DNA of 64,000 bases from Archaeoglobi archaeon JdFR-42 (GCA_002010305.1 MTND01000027.1:116930-180929), one strand, 5' to 3'; positions 9,700 through 18,971 are shown, numbered from the stretch's first letter. Numbers and translations are program-made. The notes: a model not told the origin generated them from the letters alone.

Positions 9700-9751
9700 G
9701 GGCGGGAGTAGTTTTACTGACTCTATTGAGGTCAGTAAATCTGACCCGCCC
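9700..9751. terminator. long hairpin between SBP gene and corrinoid operon
   Basis: GGGCGGG...CCCGCCC forms an outer stem. TTTACTGAC and GTCAGTAAA form a perfect inner stem around a 9-base loop. T-rich tracts flank both sides. It lies after the end of the binding-protein gene and before the corrinoid-protein gene, both on minus. A transcription terminator or a structured leader is the simplest reading. A decayed mobile repeat is the alternative. Confidence 0.5.
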
Positions 9752-9867
9752 CTCTTTCTATTAGCTATTTGTTTATACTTTCGTCTCAAAACCTCTGAAG
9801 GGATTTATGCGTATTAGTGCACTGCAGTTGTGATCGCCCTCTCCAAGATTTAACCCATCCATTCTTT

Positions 9868-11157
9868 CTAAGATTCTGGTTCGGGTGGAATCAGAGTAGA
9901 CGATACAAATATGGTTTCTATATGCCAGTTCGCTCCGGGATTCACGTTGCCTGAAGGTGGACCAGCTCTGAAAGCTTCAAGAGCCAGCCTCGGCTCTTTT
10001 AGATCGCCCCATTCAGTGTAAGAGAGTGGATATATGAACAGCGGAATCTCAAATCTTCCATTTCTTATTGTATCCGCAAGTTTCTTTGGATCATCTGATC
10101 CCGCCTGATTAAGAGCCCAAGCAAGATGATAGATATTCACATATCCATCAACGGCCATGTTGTTCATGTAGTCTCCGTACTTCTCTCGGTATTTTTCTGC
10201 AACTTTTTTATACTCTTCACTTCCATAATCAGTAGCTGCAAACGCCATCGCTCCTTCTGTAACCTTCTCCCCCAGAGCTGAAACCCATTCATCTTCCAGT
10301 AGTGCTGGGCCAACATAACCCTCACTTTTGAATCCAAGCTCAAGAGCCTGTTTCATTATCACCTTGCACCCTGGTGGATGACCAGTTGCTACAAAGAATT
10401 CAGGATCAAGGTCTTTCAGTTTCCGTAAATATGGAGTGAAATCCTTTTCTCGTACTGGTGCCACCTCAACTTGAACAGTTACACCAGGTATTGAAGCTAT
10501 GTGTTTCTCAATTCCTGCTTTGATCGAGTGTCCAAATGAATAATCTGCGATTATGGCTCCAATCCTCTTGTAACCCTTTTCCTTAATATACTCTGCAGTT
10601 GCAACCATCCAGAGTGGGGCTGAAGGATTTGTTCTGAATGTATAACGATTGTTCTTTTTATGGATTTTCTCTGTAACTGCAAGATGCAATATGAGAGGTA
10701 TCTGAAGCTCTTCAGCTTTCCTAGAAGTAGCCAGCCCTATATCACTTGAAACAGGTCCAATTGCAGCTACAACCTTTTCACTGTATGTGAGCTCTTCAAA
10801 ACTTGTAGCTGCGCTGTTAGGATCGTTTTTTGTATCTCTAACACTTAACTCAAGGGGTCTGCCAAGAACACCCCCCTTTGCATTTATTTCTTCAACAGCC
10901 ATTTTAGCTCCGTTGAGAAAAGGAGGCCCATACTGAGAGAATGGCCCGCTAAAAGGAGCCAAAACTCCTATCTTGATGGGTTCTTTTGATGGTGTGGGAG
11001 TTTTTTCTGGAGATGGTGTTGGAGTCGGTTTTGGCGTTTCTTCTGGAGTGGGTTTTTCTTCAGCACAGCCTAGTAAAGAAGAGCCGAGTAAGATTGAGCT
11101 TCCAATAGCAACTCCCTTAACAAACTCTCTTCTTGTTATTTTTTTACCTCTCCTCAT
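9868..11157 (-). CDS. LivK-type ABC transporter substrate-binding lipoprotein
   Basis: About 429 residues. I place the start at the ATG at 11157 (MRRGKKITRREF), which follows GAGAGGG and gives a proper N-terminus; the track start is 13 codons earlier. The N-terminus has a twin-arginine motif (TRREFVKG), a hydrophobic stretch and a lipobox-like LLGC. A Pro/Thr/Glu-rich linker follows, then the type I periplasmic-binding fold (IKIGVLAPFSGPFSQYGPPF). LivK-like proteins bind branched-chain amino acids, but many family members bind aromatic or other carboxylates. No permease or ATPase genes lie in the window, so the transporter partner is elsewhere. Confidence 0.88.
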   Translation of the reverse strand: MRRGKKITRREFVKGVAIGSSILLGSSLLGCAEEKPTPEETPKPTPTPSPEKTPTPSKEPIKIGVLAPFSGPFSQYGPPFLNGAKMAVEEINAKGGVLGRPLELSVRDTKNDPNSAATSFEELTYSEKVVAAIGPVSSDIGLATSRKAEELQIPLILHLAVTEKIHKKNNRYTFRTNPSAPLWMVATAEYIKEKGYKRIGAIIADYSFGHSIKAGIEKHIASIPGVTVQVEVAPVREKDFTPYLRKLKDLDPEFFVATGHPPGCKVIMKQALELGFKSEGYVGPALLEDEWVSALGEKVTEGAMAFAATDYGSEEYKKVAEKYREKYGDYMNNMAVDGYVNIYHLAWALNQAGSDDPKKLADTIRNGRFEIPLFIYPLSYTEWGDLKEPRLALEAFRAGPPSGNVNPGANWHIETIFVSSTLIPPEPES

Positions 11158-11584
11158 TATATCCCTCTCTAGTGTTATCTTGGTATGGTTTATCATAGTG
11201 AGATATAAAGTTTATTAATGAAAAAACGTTAAAATAGAAATTAGAAATTGGTTATAAAAAGATATATGTCCGGTTCTTTTATAGAAATTAAAAGTTGGAA
11301 GATTAAAATATCTGAGGTTTAAAAGTCTCTATTCCAGAACGTAAAAATGATTGCTCCATACGTGGCGATTAGAATAAGCCAATAACTATAAGAGATGAGA
11401 AAACGACTTTCAAACATACTGATAAGCTGAAAATAAGCTCGAATCGTTATTTAAAAGTTCTCTGAAATGAAAAGCTTTACTTTTTGATGATAGTTTGAAT
11501 GAAAACGGCTACGTTGGTTGTTTTATCTTCAGTATAATCTTAATAGTTTATCGTTAAAAAATTATATCTATTTATAATCGAACA
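11158..11584. other. 427-bp AT-rich intergenic region between SBP and rdhA-like genes
   Basis: No convincing coding frame or RNA gene is seen. It contains an imperfect 18-bp direct repeat (11234-11251 and 11281-11298, ATAGAAATTAGAAATTGG-like, 16 of 18 identical). It also contains AT-rich TATA candidates just before the rdhA-like start (TTATATCTATTTATAATCG). It probably holds the divergent promoters. Confidence 0.5.
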
Positions 11585-12865
11585 ATGAGAAGATGTATGG
11601 TTGAAAAAATATGGGACAATATGCCTTGGAAAATAGATACAGAGAAATTTAAAAGGTTTGATCAGAAATATACTATGTTCAGTAGAACTGGATGGGATCC
11701 AGAAATACAGACTATGGCTAAAAAGACTGTTGAAAGTGTTATCCGTAATATCAAGAAAGGGAATAGGTCTACTCTACTTGACTATGCATTGATGTCTGCT
11801 GGATGGTGGGTAGCTATGAAATCTGCACCATATCAGATGGATCATGGAGATGGCGGGCTTTTAAGCTGGAAAAGCGACATATCTCCTGTGTTTACTATCG
11901 CTTCCGCTCTATGGAATGAAAACTCAGAATTAAAAAGAGAGAGGGAAAAATTCCAAAAATCAATAGAAAAAAACCCAGATATACTCTCAAGAACTGTTAA
12001 AAAAGTTGCAAAGTATTTTGGAGCCGATCTTGTGGGGATTGCACAATTTGATATAAGATGGGTTTACTCTCATAGAATTCTTAATCCTAGATACCACCTT
12101 GGCGAAGAGTTCAGCGAAGATCCCCTTGATCTGCCAGAGGGAATCAAGTATTGTATAGTGATAGGTATCGAGGAAGATTATTACATGCAGGAAACAGCAG
12201 ATGGTGGAGTCTCCATGGGTGATGTTGGCTTTGGGTACTCCAAGATGGCGATAATAGCTGGCAGTCTTGCAGAATTTCTGAGAGCCCTCGGATTCACTGC
12301 TATCCCTAGTGGAAATGATCTAGCCATCAGTATACCCTATGCAATAAGTGCAGGGCTTGGAGAATTCAGCAGAATGGGGTTGCTTATAACAAGGAAATAT
12401 GGTCCTAGGGTAAGACTTGCAAAGGTATTTACAAACGCACCTCTGGTGCCTGATAGGCCCATCAAATTTGGGGTTTACGAGTTTTGTCTGAAATGTAAGA
12501 AGTGTGCTGAGAAATGCCCTTCCCAGGCCATTCCATACGGAGATCCTGAATGGGAGGGAGACACGCAAAGCAACATTAAGGGAGTTTACAAATGGTATGT
12601 TAATGTTGAAAAATGTTTTGAATACTGGTGTAGATCCGGAAATAGTGCATGTGGTGTTTGTGTCAGAGTATGTCCATATAATAAGCCAGTGGATAAAGCG
12701 TCGTATTACATTCATGCATTTTTCAGAGAATATATAGCTCCGATTGTGGGAGGGGAGATTGGAAAGAAACTGGATGATGTGATGGGATACGGCAAAAGAA
12801 AGAGTTCTTCGAGCTGGTGGGGTTTCGATTATAGAGAGATTGTCAGTAAAACCAAAGAGGATTAA
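11585..12865 (+). CDS. reductive dehalogenase (RdhA) homologue, no Tat signal
   Basis: A 426-residue protein matching the RdhA cobalamin core in order. Residues 150-170 carry GADLVGIAQFD, about 220-265 carry GYSKMAIIAGSLAEFLRALGF and SGNDLAISIPYA, and about 285-300 carry RKYGPRVRLAKVFTNAP. The end carries two 4Fe-4S motifs (CLKCKKCAEKCP and a C-x-n-CGVCVRVCP cluster). This is the respiratory/catabolic reductive dehalogenase layout. It lacks the twin-arginine leader and there is no RdhB anchor gene beside it, so it is probably cytoplasmic. The next gene begins at its stop codon and encodes a URO-D methyltransferase. QueG-like epoxyqueuosine reductase is the nearest alternative, but the core motifs fit RdhA better. 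Confidence 0.82.
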   Translation: MRRCMVEKIWDNMPWKIDTEKFKRFDQKYTMFSRTGWDPEIQTMAKKTVESVIRNIKKGNRSTLLDYALMSAGWWVAMKSAPYQMDHGDGGLLSWKSDISPVFTIASALWNENSELKREREKFQKSIEKNPDILSRTVKKVAKYFGADLVGIAQFDIRWVYSHRILNPRYHLGEEFSEDPLDLPEGIKYCIVIGIEEDYYMQETADGGVSMGDVGFGYSKMAIIAGSLAEFLRALGFTAIPSGNDLAISIPYAISAGLGEFSRMGLLITRKYGPRVRLAKVFTNAPLVPDRPIKFGVYEFCLKCKKCAEKCPSQAIPYGDPEWEGDTQSNIKGVYKWYVNVEKCFEYWCRSGNSACGVCVRVCPYNKPVDKASYYIHAFFREYIAPIVGGEIGKKLDDVMGYGKRKSSSSWWGFDYREIVSKTKED

Positions 12866-13852
12866 ATGAGTCGAAATCCCCTTCTAATGGTTCTTCAGAA
12901 TGAGACACCTGAAAGGGTACCGGTATTGATGACAACAGGTTTTATAGCCATAAAACACTCACCATATTCTCCTATTGAGGTAAGAGAAGATGGAAAAAAA
13001 CTGGCAGAAGCTCAAATTAGATTTCAGAAAACAATAAACGCTGATTCAGTCTCTATCTATTATGATGTCAACTACATCCCAGAAGGTTTTGGTTGTAAAA
13101 TCAGGTTTACTAGATTTGGACCTGTTGTATATAAAACCCTTGATATCTATGAAAATATGTACTTTGAAGAGACAGCGAGTGTTAAGGCAATAGAAAATGC
13201 AGTTGAATATGCCTCGAACTTTTCAAGAAAACCTGTGATGCCTCTATTTGAAGGACCATTCACCACTGCAACGAGAATTTTCGAAGCAGAAAAGTTACTC
13301 AGGGCAATATATCTCGATCCTTCACGGGTCAAAGAGATTATGGAAACCTTAACCATAACCCTTATAGAGTTTTCAGAAATATTGATAAAAAAAGGGGCCG
13401 ATATTCTTTACATACCAGACCCATCATCGACTCCTGACATGATCTCTCCATCACATTCCCTTGAATTTTCTTTTCCCTATCTCAAGAAATTGATTAAATA
13501 TGTCCGCAAGCATGTCCCAGTTATTATCCATATGTGTGGAGATACTGAGAGCATATGGTCTTACATACCTGATCTGAGAGGAAATGCTTACAGTCTTGAT
13601 CAAAAAATAAGCCTGAAAAAAGCGAGAGAGAAAATGAAAGATATAGTTCTTGCAGGGAATATCGATCCTATTGAGACCCTTCTTTTTGGTTCTCCAGAAA
13701 GGGTAAGAGAAGAATCAATTCGGGCTATTGAAGATGGGGGGCCTGAGAAATTTATTTTAATGCCAGGATGTGCTATTCCTTCAGAAACACCTCTCCAGAA
13801 TCTGAAAAAAATGGTAGAAGTGGCAAAGTCTTGGAGACTTTTTAAGTGTTAA
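12866..13852 (+). CDS. URO-D-family methyltransferase with zinc site (MtaA/MtbA-like)
   Basis: A 328-residue TIM-barrel protein, near the usual 330-340 of MtaA/MtbA. The His-x-Cys motif (IIHMCGD) and the later Cys in MPGCAIP are the three zinc ligands that activate a thiol such as coenzyme M in this family. The N-terminal TPERVPV and the FEGPFTTA block are typical. It starts immediately after the RdhA-like stop (TAA ATG), so the two are translationally linked. The acceptor thiol is not proven; methylcobamide:CoM transfer is the family default. Confidence 0.82.
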   Translation: MSRNPLLMVLQNETPERVPVLMTTGFIAIKHSPYSPIEVREDGKKLAEAQIRFQKTINADSVSIYYDVNYIPEGFGCKIRFTRFGPVVYKTLDIYENMYFEETASVKAIENAVEYASNFSRKPVMPLFEGPFTTATRIFEAEKLLRAIYLDPSRVKEIMETLTITLIEFSEILIKKGADILYIPDPSSTPDMISPSHSLEFSFPYLKKLIKYVRKHVPVIIHMCGDTESIWSYIPDLRGNAYSLDQKISLKKAREKMKDIVLAGNIDPIETLLFGSPERVREESIRAIEDGGPEKFILMPGCAIPSETPLQNLKKMVEVAKSWRLFKC

Positions 13853-13919
13853 AGAAAATGGAAGAACTCAGAATTACCGGTACATTATTGAGTTATAGAA
13901 GACTTACTGGATAGGTGTT

Positions 13920-14795
13920 TTACCAGACATCTACTCTTTCTTTCATCCTGACCAGATACCGGTATGTAGTATCTATGGTGTGAATTGAGGGAAAAACATA
14001 TTCACACCTCTCAATCGGCCCATATAGTATGAAATCTAATCCTAGAATAACTGGCATTACTATTGCAGTAGTTTCAACAGAAGGAACTGCTTGTTTGCCC
14101 ATGAGTTTCGCCAACCCGGTCCAGCTTGAGACTGCATTATGAGCTCCACTCCCGCATGGCAATCCAAATTCCTTTTTTATGTTAAAAGCAGCCCTGCATG
14201 ACAATGATAGACTTGGTACATCGATTACATACGTATCGATTAAGGGGTTTGCAATCCCAGCTTTTTCAGCTTTTTTTAGTATTTCTTTCAGAACTACCAC
14301 TCTTCTCTCTGCCCCTATAAACCCCCTCTCATAGGTTAACAGGATGGCAGATTTAACTCGATTTTCCATCAAGGCATCAAACTCTGAAGCTTTTGAGTCC
14401 AAGGTGAGGGAGTTATAAATAACTCTGTCTTCAAGCCCCACATCAGCCACATACTTTAATCCTGCGATTCTGGTCTCAACACTTGGAGAGTCTAAGAGAA
14501 ATGGGGAATCTGTTACTTTCGTGACAAAGTCAATATGTTTCGTAATCGACTCTTTGGTAACCCCAATAACATCCAGCATGCATGGATTTCCAGTTTTATC
14601 AGAAAACTCCTCCTGAAGTTTGATCAGCTTCTCAGCAGCTTCTTTATCAAAAACTCCTTTATTCTCATTATGTATTATCTTTTGCCCATGATAAAAGATA
14701 CTACCTATGAGTACAGTTGGACTCTCACCGGGTTGACCACCAATTTTTACATTACCGATTTGAAAAATCTTCTGAGGAGTCTGAAATCTGAACAT
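13920..14795 (-). CDS. MtrH-like methylcorrinoid:tetrahydropterin methyltransferase
   Basis: A 291-residue homologue of subunit H of tetrahydromethanopterin S-methyltransferase. The typical opening FRFQTPQKIFQIGNVKIGGQPG, GSIFYHGQKI, and the C-terminal GLDFILYGPIE are clear. It is alone: no mtrA-G genes are nearby. Orphan MtrH proteins beside corrinoid systems (for example MtoA in methoxydotrophic archaea) move methyl groups from a corrinoid protein to the tetrahydropterin C1 carrier. Its position among two URO-D methyltransferases and a corrinoid protein supports that role. GGTGGG lies eight bases before the ATG. Confidence 0.88.
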   Translation of the reverse strand: MFRFQTPQKIFQIGNVKIGGQPGESPTVLIGSIFYHGQKIIHNENKGVFDKEAAEKLIKLQEEFSDKTGNPCMLDVIGVTKESITKHIDFVTKVTDSPFLLDSPSVETRIAGLKYVADVGLEDRVIYNSLTLDSKASEFDALMENRVKSAILLTYERGFIGAERRVVVLKEILKKAEKAGIANPLIDTYVIDVPSLSLSCRAAFNIKKEFGLPCGSGAHNAVSSWTGLAKLMGKQAVPSVETTAIVMPVILGLDFILYGPIERCEYVFPSIHTIDTTYRYLVRMKERVDVW

Positions 14796-14989
14796 TTGGC
14801 CATCCCACCTTGACTACCATTTATCATATGCAGTTTTATTATATAAACCTGATACCATATAATCTTGTATCAAAAATAGATCCTAACCTTTTTTGGAGAG
14901 GCCGTAACTTTATAGAGAACCCATCGAGCATTTTAAAGCTATGTAATACATTTAGTATTACTTAATCGAGAATAAAGAAACAAAGACAA

Positions 14990-15214
14990 TTAAGCCTTTC
15001 TAACTTTCAGAAGCCACTCCCCATCTCCTATTTGTTTCAGTTCAAGAACTTCATGGCCCTCAGCTTTTAAACTCCTTGGAACGTTTCTGGTGGCCGGTTC
15101 ATAGTCTAAGTATACTTCCAGTATGTCTCCACTGTTAAGGGTTTCAAGCTTAAGTTTTGTTTTGACAAAGGTAAATGGACATACCTCGCCTCTTAAATCC
15201 AGTTTCTCTCTCAT
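14990..15214 (-). CDS. TusA/SirA-family sulfur carrier
   Basis: A protein of about 74 residues with the TusA fold signature LDLRGEVCPFTFVKTKLKL; the Cys in CPxxxxxTK carries persulfide. The start is most likely the ATG at 15214, just past the stop of the upstream E1-like gene; the track begins three codons earlier at a GTG. The tight pairing with a ThiF/MoeB-type activating enzyme suggests a joint role in sulfur delivery, for example to a ubiquitin-like sulfur carrier used for tungstopterin or thiamine. That specific link is inferred. Confidence 0.88.
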   Translation of the reverse strand: MREKLDLRGEVCPFTFVKTKLKLETLNSGDILEVYLDYEPATRNVPRSLKAEGHEVLELKQIGDGEWLLKVRKA

Positions 15215-15216
15215 AT

Positions 15217-16023
15217 TCACCACAACCTACAACTTTCTTGATAGTTCTCAGGATGTATATCGTCAATCACTCTTTTCCCACACATAGGGCAATCAGGATT
15301 TTTCTTGACTTTGATTTCGAAAAAGTCCATATTCAAAGTGTCTATATATAGCATTCTACCTTTCAGGATGTCTCCAATTCCAAGAAGGTATTTAATTATC
15401 TCTGTCGCCTGAATGCTCCCTACAAGTCCTGGAAGGACACCAAAAACACCCGCTTCCTGACAGCTCGGGACCATACCTTCTGGAGGAGCATGCTCAAAAA
15501 CACACCGATAACAGGGCCCTTCGTTCGGGACTATGGTCATGATCTGGCCTTCAAATCGGAAAATACTTCCGTGGGAAAATGGTTTATTCTCTAGGACGCA
15601 GGCGTCATTTATCAGGTACCTTGTGGGAAAGTTGTCTGTCCCATCAGCAATCATATCATACCCTTTTATGAGATCTCTAACGTTATCTGGGCTAAGTTTT
15701 TCAGTATATGTGATAACTTCTACATCTGGATTCAGTCTCTCGACAAATTCTTTTGCAGAAACTGCTTTGTTTCTGCCAAGGTTTCCAGCATGGATTGTCT
15801 GTCTCTGAAGGTTGCTCAAATCCACTACGTCATCATCGATAATACCTAGAGTTCCAACGCCTGCTGCTGCAAGATACTGGATTATAGGGCTACCTAGACC
15901 GCCAGCTCCAACACACAATACTTTCGATTTCAGTAATTTTTTCTGACCCTCACCACCGACTTCAGGGAGGATGATATGTCTTGCATACCTTCGAATCTGT
16001 TCTTCTGTGAAACCAGCTATCAT
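15217..16023 (-). CDS. ThiF/MoeB/HesA-family adenylyltransferase (E1-like)
   Basis: A 268-residue E1-like enzyme. The nucleotide motif GAGGLGSPIIQYLAAAGVG is near residues 38-56, and DDDVVDLSNLQRQ and ADGTDNFPTRYLIND are canonical for MoeB/ThiF. Zinc-binding Cys pairs are visible (CYRC near residue 173, CPMC near 247). It lacks the C-terminal rhodanese domain of MoeZ/Uba4. It would adenylate the diglycine end of a MoaD/ThiS-like protein. No free-standing carrier is in the window. The only MoaD-like domain seen is fused to the acyl-CoA synthetase at 43551-45173. Confidence 0.9.
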   Translation of the reverse strand: MIAGFTEEQIRRYARHIILPEVGGEGQKKLLKSKVLCVGAGGLGSPIIQYLAAAGVGTLGIIDDDVVDLSNLQRQTIHAGNLGRNKAVSAKEFVERLNPDVEVITYTEKLSPDNVRDLIKGYDMIADGTDNFPTRYLINDACVLENKPFSHGSIFRFEGQIMTIVPNEGPCYRCVFEHAPPEGMVPSCQEAGVFGVLPGLVGSIQATEIIKYLLGIGDILKGRMLYIDTLNMDFFEIKVKKNPDCPMCGKRVIDDIHPENYQESCRLW

Positions 16024-16218
16024 CTCAACCCCCTTATCTGAATCACTATTAAAAGCTTTCTCTTGCTATGAACTACATTTTAGAGATTCTCCTATGTAAG
16101 GATGAATACACAGGTTGGGATCTTTAAAATTTAAACCCTAAAATCCAAAAATGAGTTGTAGGACTAATTACTATGAATGCTTATCCCATATAGGAGGAAT
16201 ATATGGAAAAAAGGGCGA

Positions 16219-16803
16219 TTAATACTCTTCACATTTCAACTGGAAATACCTGGCAGGATGGTCACATGAGGGGCACTTTTCAGGTGGTTCTAGCCCATAG
16301 TGAATATAGCCACATTTTCTGCATACCCAAAAGGTATCCTCGCTCTTTTTAAAAACAGTCCCTTCTTCAATTTCCTTAAGTAATTTTCTATAACGCTCTT
16401 CATGATGCTCTTCTGCTTTAGAAATTGCTCTCAGTCGTTTTGCAATGTCTGAATATCCCTCTTCTTCAGCCACTTTTGCAAATTCAGGATACATCTCGGT
16501 GTTCTCGTAATGTTCTCCAGCGATAGCTGCCTTTAGATTTTCCACAGTGGTACCAAGTGTAGTGGGGGCGGCAGCCTCTACAACGATTTCATCAAGATTC
16601 TCAGAGGACTCTTTTTTCAGCTGATTAATTAATCTAAAAAGCCATTTAGCATGTTCTCTCTCGTTGTCAGCGGTTATAAGAAAAATCTCTGAAATCTGTT
16701 CATAACCATCTTTCTGGGCGATTTTTGCATAAAACGTATACCTGTTTCTCGCCTGACTTTCACCAATAAACGCCTTGGTAAGATTTTCAATGGTTTTTTT
16801 CAT
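16219..16803 (-). CDS. rubrerythrin
   Basis: About 194 residues. A ferritin-like diiron domain ([21 protein letters not shown], then IAGEHYEN and [10 protein letters not shown] supplying Glu/His ligands) is followed by a rubredoxin-like knuckle (CRKCGY...CPSC). The length and order are those of classical rubrerythrin, a peroxide reductase in anaerobes. ATG 16803 with GGTGAG five bases upstream is preferred over the GTG at 16812. It stands alone between convergent or divergent neighbours. Confidence 0.93.
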   Translation of the reverse strand: MKKTIENLTKAFIGESQARNRYTFYAKIAQKDGYEQISEIFLITADNEREHAKWLFRLINQLKKESSENLDEIVVEAAAPTTLGTTVENLKAAIAGEHYENTEMYPEFAKVAEEEGYSDIAKRLRAISKAEEHHEERYRKLLKEIEEGTVFKKSEDTFWVCRKCGYIHYGLEPPEKCPSCDHPARYFQLKCEEY

Positions 16804-16965
16804 TCCACTCACCCATCAGTTTATTTATTTCCCCCAGTTTAAATAATTTTCTCCTGAACTATTCCTACTAATAGGCCTATGATAATTATATTATAGTCAA
16901 TCCTTACCAAAAACCATTTTTCAGATAAATGAAGTTATATATCATGGGAAACAAACTAATACCGA

Positions 16966-17691
16966 ATGTCAGTCAAGAATATGGGGCTGGAAGTCATCCC
17001 CATATCAAAAGCTGTACTTCATGAGGAAACGTTACCTGAAAAAACAAAATACCTTGAGAGAATAATACAGGAACAAAATTTCCTGAAGAATCCAGTTATT
17101 GTGACTAAAGCCAAAAGAAAATATATAGTGATAGATGGGAATCATCGCATCAGTGCCCTGAATACCCTCTCTGCAAAAAATGTTGTTGTACAGGTTGTTA
17201 GATATTCTGATGTTTCCATTGAGTCGTGGAACCGTATTCTGAAGGCACCTTTCGAGAAAATTAAAAAATTATTCCCTATGAGCAGAGCAAGAAAGGATGA
17301 GCTGGACTGTGGAGTTATATACAAAAACACTGTTTTTGAGATAGAGATGGAAAAAGTGGAAGTATTGAGAATGCTGGAACAGATGAAAGATGAGTTGACA
17401 ATTGAATATACTACTCAAAAAACTACCGACGCACCTCTGTTATTTTATCGGCCATTTTCTAAAGAAGAAGTGATCTCCTATGCATTACAGGGAAAACTCC
17501 TTCCTCCGAAATCTACTAGACATCTTATCCCGTACAGGGTTCTCGGCCTTCGATTTCCCCTCGAACCACTTCAGACATTATCGTTTAACGAACTAGAAGA
17601 AATTCTTGACGAAATTCTAAGAGAAAGATACTCAAAAGGGAGTATACGAGAATATGAGGAAAAAGTAATAATTTTAGACGAATATGAATGA
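16966..17691 (+). CDS. ParB-like nuclease-fold protein, possibly serine kinase SerK-like
   Basis: A 241-residue protein with a ParB/sulfiredoxin-type N-terminal domain. IVIDGNHRISALNTL (about residues 44-60) is the characteristic DGxHR motif. It has no helix-turn-helix partition domain, so it is unlikely to be a true ParB. Archaeal SerK, an ADP-dependent free-serine kinase, shares this fold and size, and a Trp follows at a similar place (SIESWNRI). That assignment is tentative. TTATATAT at 16935-16942 sits about 25-30 bases before the ATG, implying a leaderless message. Confidence 0.65.
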   Translation: MSVKNMGLEVIPISKAVLHEETLPEKTKYLERIIQEQNFLKNPVIVTKAKRKYIVIDGNHRISALNTLSAKNVVVQVVRYSDVSIESWNRILKAPFEKIKKLFPMSRARKDELDCGVIYKNTVFEIEMEKVEVLRMLEQMKDELTIEYTTQKTTDAPLLFYRPFSKEEVISYALQGKLLPPKSTRHLIPYRVLGLRFPLEPLQTLSFNELEEILDEILRERYSKGSIREYEEKVIILDEYE

Positions 17692-17744
17692 GAAACCCGT
17701 AAAAACCATATATGTTATATAGTTTTCCAAAAAGGGTGTAGAGG

Positions 17745-18971
17745 ATGATCTCTGAGGGTGAACGTAAAATATCATGGGCCAGTCAGCGAATGGATGTCCT
17801 TAATCAAATAAAAAAGCGTTTTTCTAGGGAAAAACCCCTAGAAGGTCTCACTATTGGCATGGCTCTCCATGTAGAGGCTAAAACGGCTTGCTTGGTAGAA
17901 GCCCTTGTAGAAGGAGGAGCAGAGGTAGCTATCACAGGATGTAACCCTCTTAGCACAGATGATGATGTTGCAAAAGCCCTTTCTGGACGAAATGGTGTTA
18001 GTTGTTATGCTAGATATGGTCTTTCTAGAGAGGAATATTATAAAGCTATAAACAAAGTTCTGGATCATAAGCCGGACATTGTTATCGACGATGGAGCAGA
18101 TCTGATATTTGAACTGCATATGAGAAGAGCAGATATCATTGAGAATGTTGTGGGGGCTTCAGAGGAGACGACTACTGGGGTCAATAGAATAAAAGTAATG
18201 GAGGCAGAAGGAGTCCTTAAATTTCCTGTAATTGCGGTAAATAACGCCCTGACAAAATTCCTGTTTGACAACAGGTATGGCACAGGTCAGTCTACATGGG
18301 ATGGAATAATTCGTACTACAAACATCTTGATAGCAGGGAAAAATGTCGTGGTTGCTGGATATGGGTGGTGCGGAAAAGGTATCGCTCTCAGAGCAAAAGG
18401 ACTGGGTGCAAATGTTATAGTAACTGAAGTCGATCCTGTTAGAGCTCTGGAAGCATTAATGGATGGATTCAGAGTTATGCCTATGGAAAAAGCTGTAGAA
18501 ATTGGGGATATATTTATTACTGCAACAGGTAATAGAGACATAATACAGGGGGAGCATTTTTTGAAGATGAAGAACGGTGCTCTACTGGCTAATGCGGGAC
18601 ATTTTAATGTGGAAATTGATGTAGATGGGCTTGAAAAAATGGCAAAAGAGGTTAGAGAATCCCGAAAAATGATCACTGAGTACAATCTTGGTGATAAAAA
18701 GCTGTATGTACTGGCAGAAGGTAGACTAGTTAATCTTGTGGCTGGTGACGGACACCCAATAGAGGTAATGGATATGAGTTTCTCCAATCAAGCGCTGTGT
18801 GCTGAGTATCTGTGGAATAACAGAGAAAGACTGGAGAATAGAGTATATGATGTTCCTTCAGAAATCGATAGATCGGTAGCTGAAATAAAACTCGAAACCA
18901 TCGGTGTGAAGATTGACACACTTACAGATACCCAGATAAGATATCTCTCAAGCTGGAGAGATGGGACTTAA
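17745..18971 (+). CDS. ahcY: adenosylhomocysteinase
   Basis: A 408-residue SAH hydrolase of the shorter archaeal type. HVEAKTACLVEAL, EETTTGVNRIKVM, the Lys/Asp-bearing FDNRYGTGQS and the NAD site AGYGWCGKGIALRAKGLGA appear in the standard order. It cleaves S-adenosylhomocysteine into adenosine (or a deaminated form) and homocysteine, clearing the by-product of the SAM-dependent methyltransferases. GTTATATAG lies about 25 bases upstream. Confidence 0.96.
   Translation: MISEGERKISWASQRMDVLNQIKKRFSREKPLEGLTIGMALHVEAKTACLVEALVEGGAEVAITGCNPLSTDDDVAKALSGRNGVSCYARYGLSREEYYKAINKVLDHKPDIVIDDGADLIFELHMRRADIIENVVGASEETTTGVNRIKVMEAEGVLKFPVIAVNNALTKFLFDNRYGTGQSTWDGIIRTTNILIAGKNVVVAGYGWCGKGIALRAKGLGANVIVTEVDPVRALEALMDGFRVMPMEKAVEIGDIFITATGNRDIIQGEHFLKMKNGALLANAGHFNVEIDVDGLEKMAKEVRESRKMITEYNLGDKKLYVLAEGRLVNLVAGDGHPIEVMDMSFSNQALCAEYLWNNRERLENRVYDVPSEIDRSVAEIKLETIGVKIDTLTDTQIRYLSSWRDGT

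Noticed and set aside
12866-14795. A complete Mtr complex or a methanol (mtaABC) system
   Set aside because: Only MtrH is present and MtaB is absent, so neither a full methyltransferase complex nor a methanol-specific system is supported.
14849-14871. TGATAC...GTATCA inverted repeat upstream of the MtrH-like gene
   Set aside because: Six-base arms with an 11-base spacer; possible regulator site but too weak to list as a feature.
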